From Ideonella sp. WA131b (GTDB taxonomy: Bacteria; Pseudomonadota; Gammaproteobacteria; Burkholderiales; Burkholderiaceae_C), in the NCBI GenBank assembly GCA_023657425.1, contig JAGTJW010000001.1:1426001-1490000 (forward strand): DNA of 64,000 bases, read 5' to 3'. Positions within the stretch are counted from its first letter, which is position 1; each line of letters begins with the position of its first letter. Under the pieces are notes generated by a model. The model saw only the letters and a list, made by a program, of their open reading frames with translations. It ran no database searches and had not been told where the DNA came from. A program made the translations under genes and the position numbers. This document shows, one piece after another, positions 29,716 to 40,641 of the stretch.

Positions 29716-31193
29716 TCTTACTGTGTCACAAGCGTAGCCTTGCGTTTGTGCGCAGGCAGCACGGACACCTTGGCAGTGTCCTGAGCAAGGCTGCGGCGAT
29801 ACGCAGCCGTAAGCTCGTGATGGACGATGGGACGTGGCGCTGCGTGCGCTGGGCTGCCGCGAGGCTTGTAATGCTTGGGTAGGGTAGGTTCTTTGCTTCG
29901 TGCGGAGTTTTTTTTGCCCTCAACGCCGGGGTACCGAAGCTGTTGGGCCATCAGGAACCCGTAGGCAGCAATTGCCAGGCTGGCATGGTGATGGAAGCCG
30001 CGCCAGCCTCGGCCTTCGTAGTCGCCCAGCCCCAGGTCCTGCTTGAGGTCCTGGTAATCGCGCTCGATGCGCCAGCGCATTTTGGCTTCAAGCACCATGC
30101 GCTCAATGGGCATGTCCTGCGGTAGCGTGGACAGCCAGTATTTCATCGGCTCCTTGTGACCTTCGGGCCATTCGATGAGCGCCCACTGCTCGGGCCGTAA
30201 CGCGTCGCGCTGGTAGTCGCGGTGCGCTGCGCGCACCCGAACACGGGCAAAGCGAGAGCGCAAGGTGAAGTTGCTACCTTCTCGCCACTCGACGTTGTGC
30301 CATTGCCCGGCCGGCAACGCGTGCGCCAGTTCCTTCATCGACAGCGGCCTCTCATGTGCAGCGTCACCCAGGCGTTGCCGCGTGGGCACGTTGCCGCGCC
30401 CGCTGTAGGCCGCCGGGGGCAGCGGTGCGTGCCCGGGCGGCCAGACGTTAACCTGTCCCGTCACGCCCACCACATAGGCCAGCCCCAATTCGCTCAAGCG
30501 CTCGCGGAACGCAGTCTCTGTCCCGTAACCCGCATCGGCCAGCACGCAGTGCCTGGGTGCGCCCTGGTCCAGCAGCCGCTCGATCTGCGCCAGCGCCATC
30601 GCCGGCTTGGTGGCGAAGCCCGCCTCCTGGGGCACGCCCGCCTTCTGTCGCCTGGCCTCGTCCTCGCACCACTCCTTGGGCAGGTACAACTGCCAGGCCA
30701 CTGGCAGGCTGCCGCCCTGGGCCGCCAGGGAGACGCTCACCGCCACCTGGCAGTTGTCCTGCTTACCCAGCATGCCGCAATACTGGCGTGCCACGCCCAC
30801 CGAGTGTGTGCCCTGCTTGGGAAACCCTGTGTCGTCCACGATCCACCAACCGCCGTCGCTGAAGTCCATCGCCGGCACCACCCACTGCGCCACACGCAGC
30901 AGCATCTCCTTGTCCGACCAAGCTGAGTCGGCCACGAAGTGATGCAGCGACTGATGCCGTGCCCGCGTGGCAGCCGGCGCCAGGTGCGAGGCCATCGGCT
31001 CCACACTCTTGCGCTTGAGCGGCGCCATCAGGCCCGTGCAGTAGCCACGCAGACCCGCATGCCGATCCGAATGCCCCAGCCCAGCGCACAGATGCGCCAT
31101 GTACCTCTCAAACTCCGCCAACTCCTTCACCAAGGCTCACCTCTTGCTTGAAGAAGTGCGCATAATGCCTTGGAATTTACTAACACAGTAAGA
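29716..31193 (-). mobile_element. IS701-family insertion sequence, complete
   Basis: A 1478-bp element bounded by terminal inverted repeats starting TCTTACTGTGT (left end 29716-29726, right end 31183-31193 in reverse). It is flanked by the direct repeat CTAG (29712-29715 and 31194-31197), which fits the 4-bp YTAR target duplication of the IS701 family. One full-length transposase gene fills the element and its TAA stop lies within the left terminal repeat. Intact ends, duplication and reading frame point to a recent, possibly active copy. Removing it leaves a perfect palindrome centred on CTAG. Confidence 0.9.
29718..31133 (-). CDS. IS701-family DDE transposase
   Basis: A 471-residue transposase. 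The N-terminal part (LCAGLGHSDRHAGLRGYCTGLM, then RHQSLHHFVADSAWSD) is characteristic of the family; catalytic acidic residues are expected in IVDDTGFPKQG (first Asp), VLADAGYGTE (second Asp) and the C-terminal MRWRIERDYQDLKQDLGL (Glu). It starts at a TTG at 31133 (GTG one codon on), with no strong ribosome-binding site, in keeping with low expression. The frame is undisturbed. Confidence 0.93.
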   Translation of the reverse strand: MVKELAEFERYMAHLCAGLGHSDRHAGLRGYCTGLMAPLKRKSVEPMASHLAPAATRARHQSLHHFVADSAWSDKEMLLRVAQWVVPAMDFSDGGWWIVDDTGFPKQGTHSVGVARQYCGMLGKQDNCQVAVSVSLAAQGGSLPVAWQLYLPKEWCEDEARRQKAGVPQEAGFATKPAMALAQIERLLDQGAPRHCVLADAGYGTETAFRERLSELGLAYVVGVTGQVNVWPPGHAPLPPAAYSGRGNVPTRQRLGDAAHERPLSMKELAHALPAGQWHNVEWREGSNFTLRSRFARVRVRAAHRDYQRDALRPEQWALIEWPEGHKEPMKYWLSTLPQDMPIERMVLEAKMRWRIERDYQDLKQDLGLGDYEGRGWRGFHHHASLAIAAYGFLMAQQLRYPGVEGKKNSARSKEPTLPKHYKPRGSPAHAAPRPIVHHELTAAYRRSLAQDTAKVSVLPAHKRKATLVTQ

Positions 31194-31213
31194 CTAGGAG
31201 CGTGGGCGGGGCG

Positions 31214-31597
31214 TCAGCGCCGCGGTGCGGCTGTCAGCGGTGCCTGGCCCCCAAGAGGTGCCAGATCGGGCTCGCCGTCGGCATCGGTGGCGATCTGCAT
31301 GCACACGGCCCGGCAGAGCGTGGCCGCGCGCTGGCTGCCGATGCGGTAGTAGATCTGCGTCGCATCGCGGCGGCGCGACAGCACGCCAGCGCGGTGCAAC
31401 GTGGCCAGGTGCTGGCTCATGTTGGGCTGTGTGGTGTCGATCTCGGCAAGCAGCTGCGAGACGTTTTTCTCGTGGCCGCAGAGTGCGCTGATGATCTTCA
31501 GCCGGACGGGCGTGGACAGCAGCCGGAACAACTCGGCGGCGGAGTCGAACACGACGTCGGACTCATCGGCCGGTTCGGCGGCGGCGGGTCTGGACAT
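31214..31597 (-). CDS. ArsR-family repressor, likely thiol/sulfide-responsive (SoxR/BigR-like)
   Basis: A 127-residue winged-helix repressor: LFRLLSTPVRLKIISALCGHEKNVSQLL, recognition helix TTQPNMSQHLATLHRAGVLSRRRDATQIYYR. It has cysteines at 40, 95 and 99; in persulfide-sensing ArsR proteins (SqrR, BigR) one Cys in the second helix and one in the last helix form the sensor pair, and C40 with C95 or C99 would fit. The arsenic motif ELCVCDL is absent. It lies just outside the IS701 element and downstream of a SoxW-like gene on the same strand, opposite a sulfide dehydrogenase, so it probably controls sulfur oxidation. The function is inferred from context. Confidence 0.82.
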   Translation of the reverse strand: MSRPAAAEPADESDVVFDSAAELFRLLSTPVRLKIISALCGHEKNVSQLLAEIDTTQPNMSQHLATLHRAGVLSRRRDATQIYYRIGSQRAATLCRAVCMQIATDADGEPDLAPLGGQAPLTAAPRR

Positions 31598-31683
31598 GGC
31601 GGGTCCTCGGGGGCGGGCTCAGGGGCGTCCGGCCGCGCGACCGGGGAACGGGTCGTCGTGCCGCAGGGCTGCGGGCGCGTGCG

Positions 31684-32292
31684 TCACGAGCGAGCCTTCG
31701 GCTCGGTGCGGGCCAGGTCCAGCAGCTCCATCACGTCCTCCTCGAACATCTCGCCGGGCAGCACCTGCACCAGCCTGCCGCCGCGGCCGACCACGGCGGT
31801 CTGCGGGATCAGGTTGCGCGGGGCCAGCGCTGCAGCCAGTGGGTCCACGTCCTGCGTGATCTCGAAGCTGTAACCCTGGGCCTTCGCATAACGCTGCACC
31901 GTGGCGGCATCGCGGTCGCGCGCCACACCGAGCACGCGCAGAGGGGCCCCTGCAGCCTGCGCGGCGCGGTGCAGCTTCTCGACGTGCTGGTTGTGCCGAC
32001 GGCAGAAGGGACAGGTCGTCGACCAGAACACCACCACGACAAGCTGACCCTGCCAATGCGTGGCATCGACGCTGCGGCCGTCGAGCAGCCGCACCGTGGG
32101 CCATGCCACCGGTTCGCCCGGGAGCGCGGCACCGGCGGCGGCCAGCGGCAAGCCCGACACCAGCCCCGCCAGGGCCCACAGCACCGGCCGGCGGCGCCAC
32201 GGCGTGTCGCCGCCCGGCGCTGCCGCTGCCTGGACGGCACCCACCCGGGTTTCCTCGGCCGTGCGCCGCCTCGCCTGAACGTACATTCGCAT
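31684..32292 (-). CDS. TlpA/SoxW-like membrane-anchored thioredoxin
   Basis: A 202-residue protein. A basic N-terminus and one hydrophobic segment (residues ~36-56, VLWALAGLVSGLPLAAAG) would anchor or export it. The thioredoxin fold has the active site WSTTCPFCRR (C94, C97) and the cis-Pro in NLIPQTAVVG. The CPFC site and the position beside FCSD genes suggest a SoxW-type periplasmic reductant for sulfur-oxidation proteins. It is 86 bases upstream of the ArsR gene on the same strand and divergent from the cytochrome gene, 179 bases away, where their promoters must lie. Confidence 0.85.
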   Translation of the reverse strand: MRMYVQARRRTAEETRVGAVQAAAAPGGDTPWRRRPVLWALAGLVSGLPLAAAGAALPGEPVAWPTVRLLDGRSVDATHWQGQLVVVVFWSTTCPFCRRHNQHVEKLHRAAQAAGAPLRVLGVARDRDAATVQRYAKAQGYSFEITQDVDPLAAALAPRNLIPQTAVVGRGGRLVQVLPGEMFEEDVMELLDLARTEPKARS

Positions 32293-32471
32293 GGAGTGAT
32301 ATTAACGGCTCGCCAGCGTGCGCAGCCCCTGGTGGGTGGGCACCACCCGCCGAGGCCGGTGCCAGCAGACCGCGGCGCGCCGCACAATCGGTACCGGCAG
32401 CCCCGCTGCCTGTTCGCCCATCGCTGGGCGCCGGAGCCCCGGTGCCCGTTGTTGCCCGAGGAGACATCGAC

Positions 32472-32813
32472 GTGATCCGACACCCCGCCGTGGCGGCGCT
32501 GGCCACCGCCGTGACCGCCCTGTTCATCCTGGCCGCCCCGCTGGCGGCGCAGGCCCAGGCCACCGCACCCGACATGGTGCTGGCGCGCAACCTCGCCGCC
32601 ACCTGCGCCAACTGCCACGGCACCAACGGCAACGCGCGCGGCGACATGAAGCCGCTGGCCGGCATGCCGGCCGACAAGCTCGTCGCCCTCATGGCCGACT
32701 ACCGGGCCGGCAACCTGCCCGCGACGATCATGCACCAGATCGTCAAGGGCTACACCGAAGACCAGATCAGGCTGATCGCTGCGCACTTCGCGGTGCAGAA
32801 GCCGGCCAAGTGA
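32472..32813 (+). CDS. Cytochrome c553-type subunit of flavocytochrome c sulfide dehydrogenase
   Basis: A 113-residue periplasmic monoheme cytochrome. A Sec signal (residues 1-~30, ALFILAAPLAAQAQA) is followed by the heme site CANCH (C45, C48, H49) and an axial Met candidate in MKPLAGMPADKL. The end (MADYRAGNLPATIMHQIVKGYTEDQIRLIAAHFA) is typical of FccA-like cytochromes. A GTG start at 32472 is used. The flavoprotein gene follows 13 bases later, so the two should form the sulfide:cytochrome c complex, with electrons passing from FAD to this heme and on to the respiratory chain. Confidence 0.9.
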   Translation: MIRHPAVAALATAVTALFILAAPLAAQAQATAPDMVLARNLAATCANCHGTNGNARGDMKPLAGMPADKLVALMADYRAGNLPATIMHQIVKGYTEDQIRLIAAHFAVQKPAK

Positions 32814-32826
32814 GGGGACACGCACC

Positions 32827-34128
32827 ATGAGCCAGACACTCCATCCCTCCCGCCGCCGCCTGCTGGGCGCCGGCGCCGCCCTGGGCGGCATCGCCACCCT
32901 GGGCCTGGCCGGCTGCGCCACGACCGCCGGCCCGTCGATCGGCCGCGTCGTCGTCATCGGCGGCGGCTACGGCGGCGCCACCGCGGCGCGTTACCTCAAG
33001 ATGTGGGGCGGCCACATCGACGTCACGCTGGTGGAGCGCAACGCGCAGTTCGTTTCCTGCCCGATCAGCAACTACGTGCTCGGCGGCCATGCCGGCATGG
33101 ACCGCATCACCCGCGGTTACGACGGCCTCAAGGCCATGGGCGTGAAGCTCGTCCAGGGCGAGGTCACCGCGATCGACGCCGCGGGCAGGAAGGTGCGGCT
33201 GAAGGACGGCAGCGAGCTCGCCTACGACCGCCTGGTGCTCAGCCCCGGCATCGGCTTCATGACCGAGCAGACCGGCGGCCTGAAGGCCCAGCTCGACAGC
33301 GGCCGCGTGCTGCACGGCTGGCAGGCCGGCCCGCAGACCGTGGCGCTGCGCCAGCAGCTCGAGGCCATGCCCGACGGCGGCGTGTTCGCGATGACCATCC
33401 CCCGGGCGCCCTATCGCTGCCCGCCCGGGCCTTACGAGCGCGCCTGCATGGTGGCCAGCTACTTCAAGCAGGCCAAGCCCCGGGCCAAGGTGCTGGTGCT
33501 CGACGCCAACCCCGAGGTGCAGAGCAAGAAGGCCCTCTTCGAGCGCGCCTTCAAGCAGCACTACGAAGGCATCCTCGAGTACCGCGCCAACAACGAGGTC
33601 CGCGAGGTCTCCACCCAGGGGAGCCAACTGGTGGCCAAGCTGGAGTTCGACGACGTCAAGGCTGACGTCCTCAACGTGATCCCGGCGCAGCGCGCGGGCG
33701 ATCTCGCGGTGGCCACCGCGGGCCTCGTGAACATGAACAACCGCTGGGTCGGCGTCAACTGGCTCACCATGGAAAGCAGCGCCGTGCCGGGCGTGCACGT
33801 CCTGGGTGACTCCACCTTCAGCGCGCCGGCCATGCCCAAGAGCGGCCACATGGCCAACCAGCATGCCAAGGTGGCGGCCGCGGCCATCATCCAGCTGCTC
33901 AAGGGCGAGCCGGTCAGCCCCACGCCGGTGGTGATGAACACCTGCTACAGCTTCGTCACCCGGACCGACGTCGTGCACGTGGCGAGCGTCCACCAGTACG
34001 ACGCCGCCGACAAGACCTTCAAGACGGTACCCGGCTCGGGCGGCGTCAGTGCCGCGGCCAACCAGATCGAGGGCCGCTACGCGCTGAGTTGGGCCGACAA
34101 CATCTGGGCCGACATGCTGAACGTCTGA
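32827..34128 (+). CDS. fccB: Flavocytochrome c sulfide dehydrogenase, flavoprotein subunit
   Basis: A 433-residue periplasmic flavoprotein. A twin-arginine signal (SRRRLLGAGAAL) precedes the FAD-binding motif VVVIGGGYGGATAARYL. The first redox Cys is in NAQFVSCPISNYVLGG and the second in the C-terminal FCSD flavin-binding part (VVMNTCYSFV), which together form the redox disulfide near the isoalloxazine ring. FAD/NAD-like pattern ..GVHVLGDSTFSAPAMPKSGHMAN closes the fold. It oxidises sulfide to sulfur or polysulfide, as FccB/SoxF. Tat export suits a protein folded with FAD. It ends a two-gene unit, convergent with the GH13 gene. Confidence 0.94.
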   Translation: MSQTLHPSRRRLLGAGAALGGIATLGLAGCATTAGPSIGRVVVIGGGYGGATAARYLKMWGGHIDVTLVERNAQFVSCPISNYVLGGHAGMDRITRGYDGLKAMGVKLVQGEVTAIDAAGRKVRLKDGSELAYDRLVLSPGIGFMTEQTGGLKAQLDSGRVLHGWQAGPQTVALRQQLEAMPDGGVFAMTIPRAPYRCPPGPYERACMVASYFKQAKPRAKVLVLDANPEVQSKKALFERAFKQHYEGILEYRANNEVREVSTQGSQLVAKLEFDDVKADVLNVIPAQRAGDLAVATAGLVNMNNRWVGVNWLTMESSAVPGVHVLGDSTFSAPAMPKSGHMANQHAKVAAAAIIQLLKGEPVSPTPVVMNTCYSFVTRTDVVHVASVHQYDAADKTFKTVPGSGGVSAAANQIEGRYALSWADNIWADMLNV

Positions 34129-34156
34129 CGCCGGGGGCGCCCCGACGCCCAGGCGT

Positions 34157-36900
34157 TCAGCGCAGCAGCACGCGCCCGGACAGCGCGGGCAGCACGAACT
34201 CGATCTCCTCGCCGTCGGCCGCCACGGCCGGGGCGCCCAGCGCGTCAGCCAGTGGCCCGCGCGGCAGCCCTGCGGGCCGCGGCAGCCGCACGGTGCGTGC
34301 CGCAGCGGCGTTGTTCACCGCCACCAAGGCCCAGCGCTCCTGCCCCCCGGCGGCCAGCCGGCGCGGCCACACCACCACGTGCTCGTCCACCACCAAGGGC
34401 GCCATCAGCTCGCCGCGCCGCAGCACCGGGTTCGCGTGGCGCATCGCGATCAGGCGCCTGAACTGCTCGCGCAGCGCCAGGTCGGGCTGGCCGCCTTCGT
34501 CGGGCCAGGGCCAGGTGGCGCGGTTGTAGGGGTCGTCGCCGCCCGTCACGCCGACCTCGTCGCCGTAGTAGACGGTGGGCGCGCCGGGGTAGCTCATCTG
34601 CAGGAACACACCGAGCAGCAGGCGCTGCTTGGCGCGCTCGATGATGGCTGCGTCCTTGGTGTCCTCGTGCCAGCCGAAGACGTGCAGCGCGCGCGCCTGG
34701 TCGTGGCTGGACAGCAGGTTCATCAGCGCGCGGTGCACGGGGGCCGGGTAGGCCTCGCGCAGGTGCTCGAGCTGCGCCACCAGGCCCGAGGCCTTGCCAC
34801 CCGCCGCGTAGTCCTGCACGGCGTTGCGGAAGACGTAGTTCATGGTCGAGTCGAACATGTCGCCGAGGAAGTACTTGCTCGAGTCGAACCAGGTCTCGGC
34901 CACCGTCAGCGCGTCGGGCTTCGTGCTCTTCACGGCCTGGCGCCACTCGCGCCAGAAGTCGTCGCTCACCCAGGGCGCGACGTCCATGCGCCAGCCGGCG
35001 GCGCCGCGCTTGAGCCAGGTGCGCGTGACGCTGTCGGGCTGGCGGTAGGCGAAGTCGCGCCACGCCGGGCTGGCCTTGTCGAGTTCGGGCAGGTCGGGCA
35101 CGCCCACCCAGCCGCGGTACTGGCGCTCGGGCTCCTTCTGCGTGAGGTCGAACTTGTACCAGCCGAAGTACGGGCTCGTGGGGTTGGGCCGGCCGCCGCT
35201 GAAGGCACCGGTGCCGCCGAAGTGGCCGTAGCGGTCGAAATAGATCGAGTCGCTGCCGGTGTGGTTGAGGCTGGCGTCGGGGATGACGCGGATGCCGCGC
35301 CGCGTGGCCTCGCGGATGAGCCGGTCCCAGGCGGCGTTGCCGCCGAAGGCCGGGTCGACGTTCAGGTAGTCGGCGTGGTCGTACTTGTGGTTGCTGGCGG
35401 CGCGGAACACCGGCGTCATGTAGATCGTGTTGGCGCCCAGCTCGCGGATGTTGTCGAGCTTGTCGGCCAGGCCCTCGAGGTCACCACCGAAGAAGTCGTT
35501 GTTGTAGACCTCGTCGCTGCCGTCGCCGGTGCCGGGCCGGTAGGGCCGGTCGGTCCAGCGCGCGTGTTTCTCGACGTTGGTGTTGCGGTAGCGGTCGCGC
35601 CCGGGCTGCGGGTCGTTGGCGCGGTTGCCGTTGCGGAAGCGCTCGGGGAAGACGTAGTAGTAGACGATGTCGGCGGCCCAGTCGGGCACGCGCAGGTCGG
35701 GGGCGTGCACGGTCTGTCGGAAGCGGCGGATGCCGCCGGGGTTGCCGGGCCGCTCGGCCACGGCGCCTGCGCCGCCGGTGCCCTTCTCGCGCGTCCAGTG
35801 CAGCGGCTCGGTGTTGTTCTGGTAGGCGTAGAGCCGGCCGCCGATCTCGACCTCGAACCAGTAGCCGTAGACCGCCACCTCGCCGAAGCGGTGGCTCACG
35901 GCGAAGCGCTCGCGGCCGTCGGGCTCGGCGCTGCGCACCATGGCCACGCGGGCGGCGGGCAGGTACTCCAGCACCTCCTGGTTGCCTTCGAGGCGGCGCT
36001 TCTCCACCACCAGCGTGGCGCGCTGCACGCCCGGCGCGGCGGTGAAGGCGAAGCTGATCTCGGTGCCCGCCGGCACGGCGCCGAAGGGCCGCTTGTGCGT
36101 GGTGCTGCGCGAGTCGAAGCGCAGGCTCAGCGCCACGGGGTCGGTGACGGCGGCGGCGCGCGGGTCGGCCCAGCTCTTGGGGCCGATGTCCAGCTGCGGC
36201 CGGCCGCCGGCCCAGGCCAGGCGCAGCGTGTGCTCGCCGCTGAAGGTGTGCGCGAAGTTGGCGCCCTGGCCGAAGCCGCCGGGGCCGATGGTGCTGGTGT
36301 CCTTCCAGGCCGCGTCGGCGATCTTGAACTCATGCCGGCCGTCGAGCCTGAGGTTCAGGTAGTAGGCGTCGCAGCTGAACTGGAACTGGTAGTCGTCGAG
36401 CGCCGCCCAGTTGTTGGGCGTGCCGCGCAGGAACAGCGCCGTGGCGCCGAGAGGCGCCTCGTTCACCGGGCACTCGTCGATGCGCAGCTCGGGGTTGGTG
36501 GGGTCGCTCATCGTCACCGTGAATCGGTAAGTGCCGGGGATTCCCGCGGCGGACAAGCCGCCGAAGCGGCGTTGCAGCTCGGGGCCGCGGCGCACCAGGC
36601 GCCGGCCGTCGGCGCTGCCGAAGTCGGCATCGGCACTCCAGCCCTCGTCGCCGAGCTTGAAGCGGTGCTCGCCTTGCAGCCGGGTGACGAGCTCCCAGCG
36701 GTTGCAGGCCCAGGTGAAACGCTGCGCCTCGGGCGCGGCCCAGGCGTTGAAGCTGCCGCGCAGGTAGAGGGCCCGGCCGTCCAGCGGGTCGGGGCGGCAG
36801 GCCGTGGCGGCGGGCGCCGTCGGCGCCGCCTGCGCCAGGGCCGGCGCGGCGGCCAGCAGCAGGCCCAGCGCCGCCGCGGCGCGCAGCATCGGCGCGACCG

Positions 36901-36904
<4 letters not shown>
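34157..36904 (-). CDS. Exported GH13 alpha-glucanase (neopullulanase/cyclomaltodextrinase-like) with two starch-binding-type N-domains
   Basis: A 915-residue enzyme. A signal peptide (ending PALAQA) is followed by two related beta-domains ([12 protein letters not shown] near 45 and [13 protein letters not shown] near 155), like the paired carbohydrate-binding modules of pullulanases, then a linker domain and a GH13 barrel. Conserved regions: [20 protein letters not shown] (nucleophile Asp), III VAETW (acid/base Glu), [12 protein letters not shown]. It should cut alpha-1,4 (possibly alpha-1,6) links in maltodextrins in the periplasm or outside. The start ATG at 36904 overlaps the malG stop (ATGA), so it is the last gene of malKEFG. 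Exact specificity is not decidable by eye. Confidence 0.92.
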
Positions 36905-37791
<887 letters not shown>

Positions 37792-37792
37792 G

Positions 37793-39403
37793 TCAGCGCG
37801 TCCTTTCGGCGGTCTGCGTGAACTTCAGCTGCACCAGCGCCATCACCGCCACCATGATGAAGATGAGCGTGCTGATCGCCGCCGCCAGGCCAAAGTTCTG
37901 GCCGCTGTCGGTGAAGGCGATGCGGTAGGTGTAGCTCACCAGGATGTCGGTCGTGCCCGCCGGCAGCTTGGTGTTCAGGAAGTCGGGCCGCCCGTCGGTG
38001 AGCAGACTGATGAGCACGAAGTTGTTGAAGTTGAAGGCAAAGGCGCTGATGAGCAGCGGCGACAGCGGCTTGATGATCAGCGGCGCGGTGATCTTCCAGA
38101 AGTTCACCCAGGGGCTCGCGCCGGCCAGCGCGCTGGCCTCGTACAGGTCGGCCGGGATCGCCTTGATGAGCCCCGCGCACAGGATCATGATGTACGGGTA
38201 GCCCAGCCAGGTGTTGACGACGAGGATCATCACCTTGGCCAGCATCGGATCGGCAAACCAGGCCGGCCGCACGCCGAACAGCGCATCCAGGATGGCGTTG
38301 ATCTCGCCGAAGTTCTGGTTGAACAGGCCCTTCCACACCAGGATGCTGATGAAGCCCGGCACGGCGTAGGGCAGGAACAGCAGCGTGCGGTACAGCGTGC
38401 GGTGCTTCAGGCCCTCCCACTCCAGCAGCACCGCGAGCGACATGCCCAAGGCCGTGGCGAACAGCACCGTGAGGCCTGCGAAGGTCACCGTCCAGATGAA
38501 GATGCTGACGAAGGGGCCGCGGAAGTCGGCGTCCAGCAGCATGCGGCTGTAGTTGGCAAAGCCGATGCCCACGGTGAAGCCGGGCGAGATGCGCTCGACC
38601 TCGCCGCTGGCGGCCGTGGACTCGAAGAAGCCGGTCTCGCGGTTGGCCACGAACACGCGGCCGCTGCCGGCCTGCACCAGCGCGCCGTCGGCGCGGGCGG
38701 TCCACAGCGGCTCGATGACGCCGAATTCGCGCAGGCCGGCGTAGCGCAGCACCTCGCCAGTGCCCTTGGCGTCTGGCAAGCGCAGCGCCAGCCGCTGCAG
38801 GCCCTCGCGCTGCGCGATCACGCCCTTGAGGTCGAGGGCCGGCCCGAGCGCCGCGCCGGCCTCGGGCGCCATCGCCACCGGCGCGGCGGGGGGCTCGCGC
38901 AGGTCCAGTGGCGGCGATACCAGCGGCTCGCCGCCGCTCTCGCCCGGGGCCAGACGCAGGCGTAAGGCGCTTCCTTGCGCATGCAGCGTGTACGGCCGCG
39001 CGCGGGCCTCGTCGACCACGCTCTGCTCGAGCAGGTACTGGCGCGAGCCCTGCTCCGACAGCAGGTGCGCCGACGAGTAGTTCGTGAAGCCGATCTGCAC
39101 CGTGTAGACCAGCGGAAAGGCCACGAACAGCAGCATGCCGGCCACGCCCGGGAACAGGTACTTCCAGGCCACCGAGGTGGCCGTGCCGTACACCACAAGC
39201 GCCGCGCTGCCGAAGGCCAGCACGCCCACCGCCACCAGCGGCTGGCCGGCCACCCACAGGTTGAACACCAGCCACAGCAGCGCCAGCGACGCCAGGCCCA
39301 CGACGAGCGCGCCCAGCAGCCGCCGCGGAGCCGGCTTCGCCGGGCCGCTGGGGGCGCCCCCCTGGGGGGACACGCCGGAGGCGCTTCGGGGCGGGGCCCT
39401 CAT
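37793..39403 (-). CDS. malF: Maltose/maltodextrin ABC transporter permease MalF
   Basis: A 536-residue permease with the large periplasmic P2-type domain between early helices (about residues 115-285) that distinguishes MalF, and the EAA loop [56 protein letters not shown] is a family signature. The first ~25 residues ([19 protein letters not shown]) are low-complexity; the DNA there resembles a repeat often found between Burkholderiales genes, so the N-terminus may have been extended by a repeat. The start overlaps the malE stop (ATGA). Confidence 0.94.
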   Translation of the reverse strand: MRAPPRSASGVSPQGGAPSGPAKPAPRRLLGALVVGLASLALLWLVFNLWVAGQPLVAVGVLAFGSAALVVYGTATSVAWKYLFPGVAGMLLFVAFPLVYTVQIGFTNYSSAHLLSEQGSRQYLLEQSVVDEARARPYTLHAQGSALRLRLAPGESGGEPLVSPPLDLREPPAAPVAMAPEAGAALGPALDLKGVIAQREGLQRLALRLPDAKGTGEVLRYAGLREFGVIEPLWTARADGALVQAGSGRVFVANRETGFFESTAASGEVERISPGFTVGIGFANYSRMLLDADFRGPFVSIFIWTVTFAGLTVLFATALGMSLAVLLEWEGLKHRTLYRTLLFLPYAVPGFISILVWKGLFNQNFGEINAILDALFGVRPAWFADPMLAKVMILVVNTWLGYPYIMILCAGLIKAIPADLYEASALAGASPWVNFWKITAPLIIKPLSPLLISAFAFNFNNFVLISLLTDGRPDFLNTKLPAGTTDILVSYTYRIAFTDSGQNFGLAAAISTLIFIMVAVMALVQLKFTQTAERTR

Positions 39404-40641
39404 CGGCTCCTCATCCGCGCCGCGGCGCCGTCCAGCGCTTCCTTCGGCGCCTGCCGGCCGCTGGTAACGGCCTCCAGCGCCGCGTCCATGGCCGGGAAGA
39501 AGCGGCCCATCTCGGGGATGTTCGGGATCGGCTCGCCGGCCCGCGCGTTGGCCATGGTCGCGGCGATCTTCGGCTCGCTGCTCAGCTCGGCGTAGTAGGC
39601 CTTGTCGGCCGGCACGCCCAGCGGCACGTCGGCGCTCACGATCTTGAGGTTCTCCACCTTCAGCAGGTGGTGCTCCAGGAACTCGCGCGCGATGTCCTTC
39701 ACGCGGCTGGGCGCGGTGATCATGCAGCCCAGCACGCCCACGAAAGGCCGGCTCGGCTTGCCGCCCACCGACGGCAGCGGCGCCACGGTGAAGTCGATGC
39801 CCACCTTGCGCACGTTGTCCCAGGCCCAGGGGCCGTTGATCATCATCGCCACCTGGCCCTTGGCGAACGCGCTCTCCATCTCGGCATAACGCGCGCCGCG
39901 CGGCATGTGGCCGTCCCTGATGAGCCGCTCCAGCATCAGCACGCCCTGCAGCGCGCCGGGGCTGTTGACGCCCACTTGCGTGGGGTCGAGCTCGCCCTGC
40001 GCGTTGCGGCCGAAGACGTAGCCGCCCGGCCCGGCGAACATCCCCCAGCTGAAGAAGCTGTTGTTGTAGGCCCAGAGGATGGCGCCCGTGCGCCCGCCGG
40101 ACGCGGCCTTGAGCTTGCGATCGATCTCGATGATCTGCTCGAAGCTGGTCGGCGGCTCGGGCACCAGCGCTCGGTTGACGATCAGGCCGACGGCCTCGAT
40201 GGCGATCGGATATCCCCAGGTCTGACCGCGGTAGCGGAAGGCCTGCCAGGCGGACTCGTCAATGCGCTCGCGCAGGGCGCGGCCGGGGCGGATGGGCACG
40301 ATCAGGCCACCCTTGGCCCACTCGCCCACGCGGTCGTGCGGCCAGCACATGATGTCCGGGCCCTTGCCGGCGGCCGCCGCGGACTGGAACTTGTCGGGCG
40401 CGCCCTCGGGGTGCTGCACCACCACCGGCACGCCGCTCTTGGCGGTGAAGGCGTCGCCCACCTTCTGCAGGCCGTTGTAGCCCTTGTCGCCGTTGATCCA
40501 CACCAGCAGGCGTGGCGAGGCCTGGGCGTGGGCGGCGAGGGTGGCCAGCAGCGCCACTGCGCTCGCGCACTTCGACAGGCTCAGTGCGAACGGAGGAGAT
40601 CCACCGTTCGCACGGGACCTGTCGGAGCGCCGCCTGGTCAA
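39400..40641 (-). CDS. malE: Maltose/maltodextrin-binding periplasmic protein MalE
   Basis: The mature solute-binding protein is clear: SPRLLVWINGDKGYNGLQKVGDAF at the start, PDIMCWPHDRVGEWAKGGL, AKGQVAMMINGPWAWDNVRK and the C-terminal helices. A signal-peptide-like stretch (CASAVALLATLAAHAQA) lies just before it. The start is unclear because a 78-bp repeat array, in frame and without stops, lies directly upstream. A TTG at 40641 gives a 413-residue precursor and is used here; the ATG at 41049, overlapping the malK end, would add ~136 repeat-coded residues ahead of the signal peptide. Binds maltodextrins and hands them to MalFGK. Confidence 0.88.
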   Translation of the reverse strand: MTRRRSDRSRANGGSPPFALSLSKCASAVALLATLAAHAQASPRLLVWINGDKGYNGLQKVGDAFTAKSGVPVVVQHPEGAPDKFQSAAAAGKGPDIMCWPHDRVGEWAKGGLIVPIRPGRALRERIDESAWQAFRYRGQTWGYPIAIEAVGLIVNRALVPEPPTSFEQIIEIDRKLKAASGGRTGAILWAYNNSFFSWGMFAGPGGYVFGRNAQGELDPTQVGVNSPGALQGVLMLERLIRDGHMPRGARYAEMESAFAKGQVAMMINGPWAWDNVRKVGIDFTVAPLPSVGGKPSRPFVGVLGCMITAPSRVKDIAREFLEHHLLKVENLKIVSADVPLGVPADKAYYAELSSEPKIAATMANARAGEPIPNIPEMGRFFPAMDAALEAVTSGRQAPKEALDGAAARMRSR

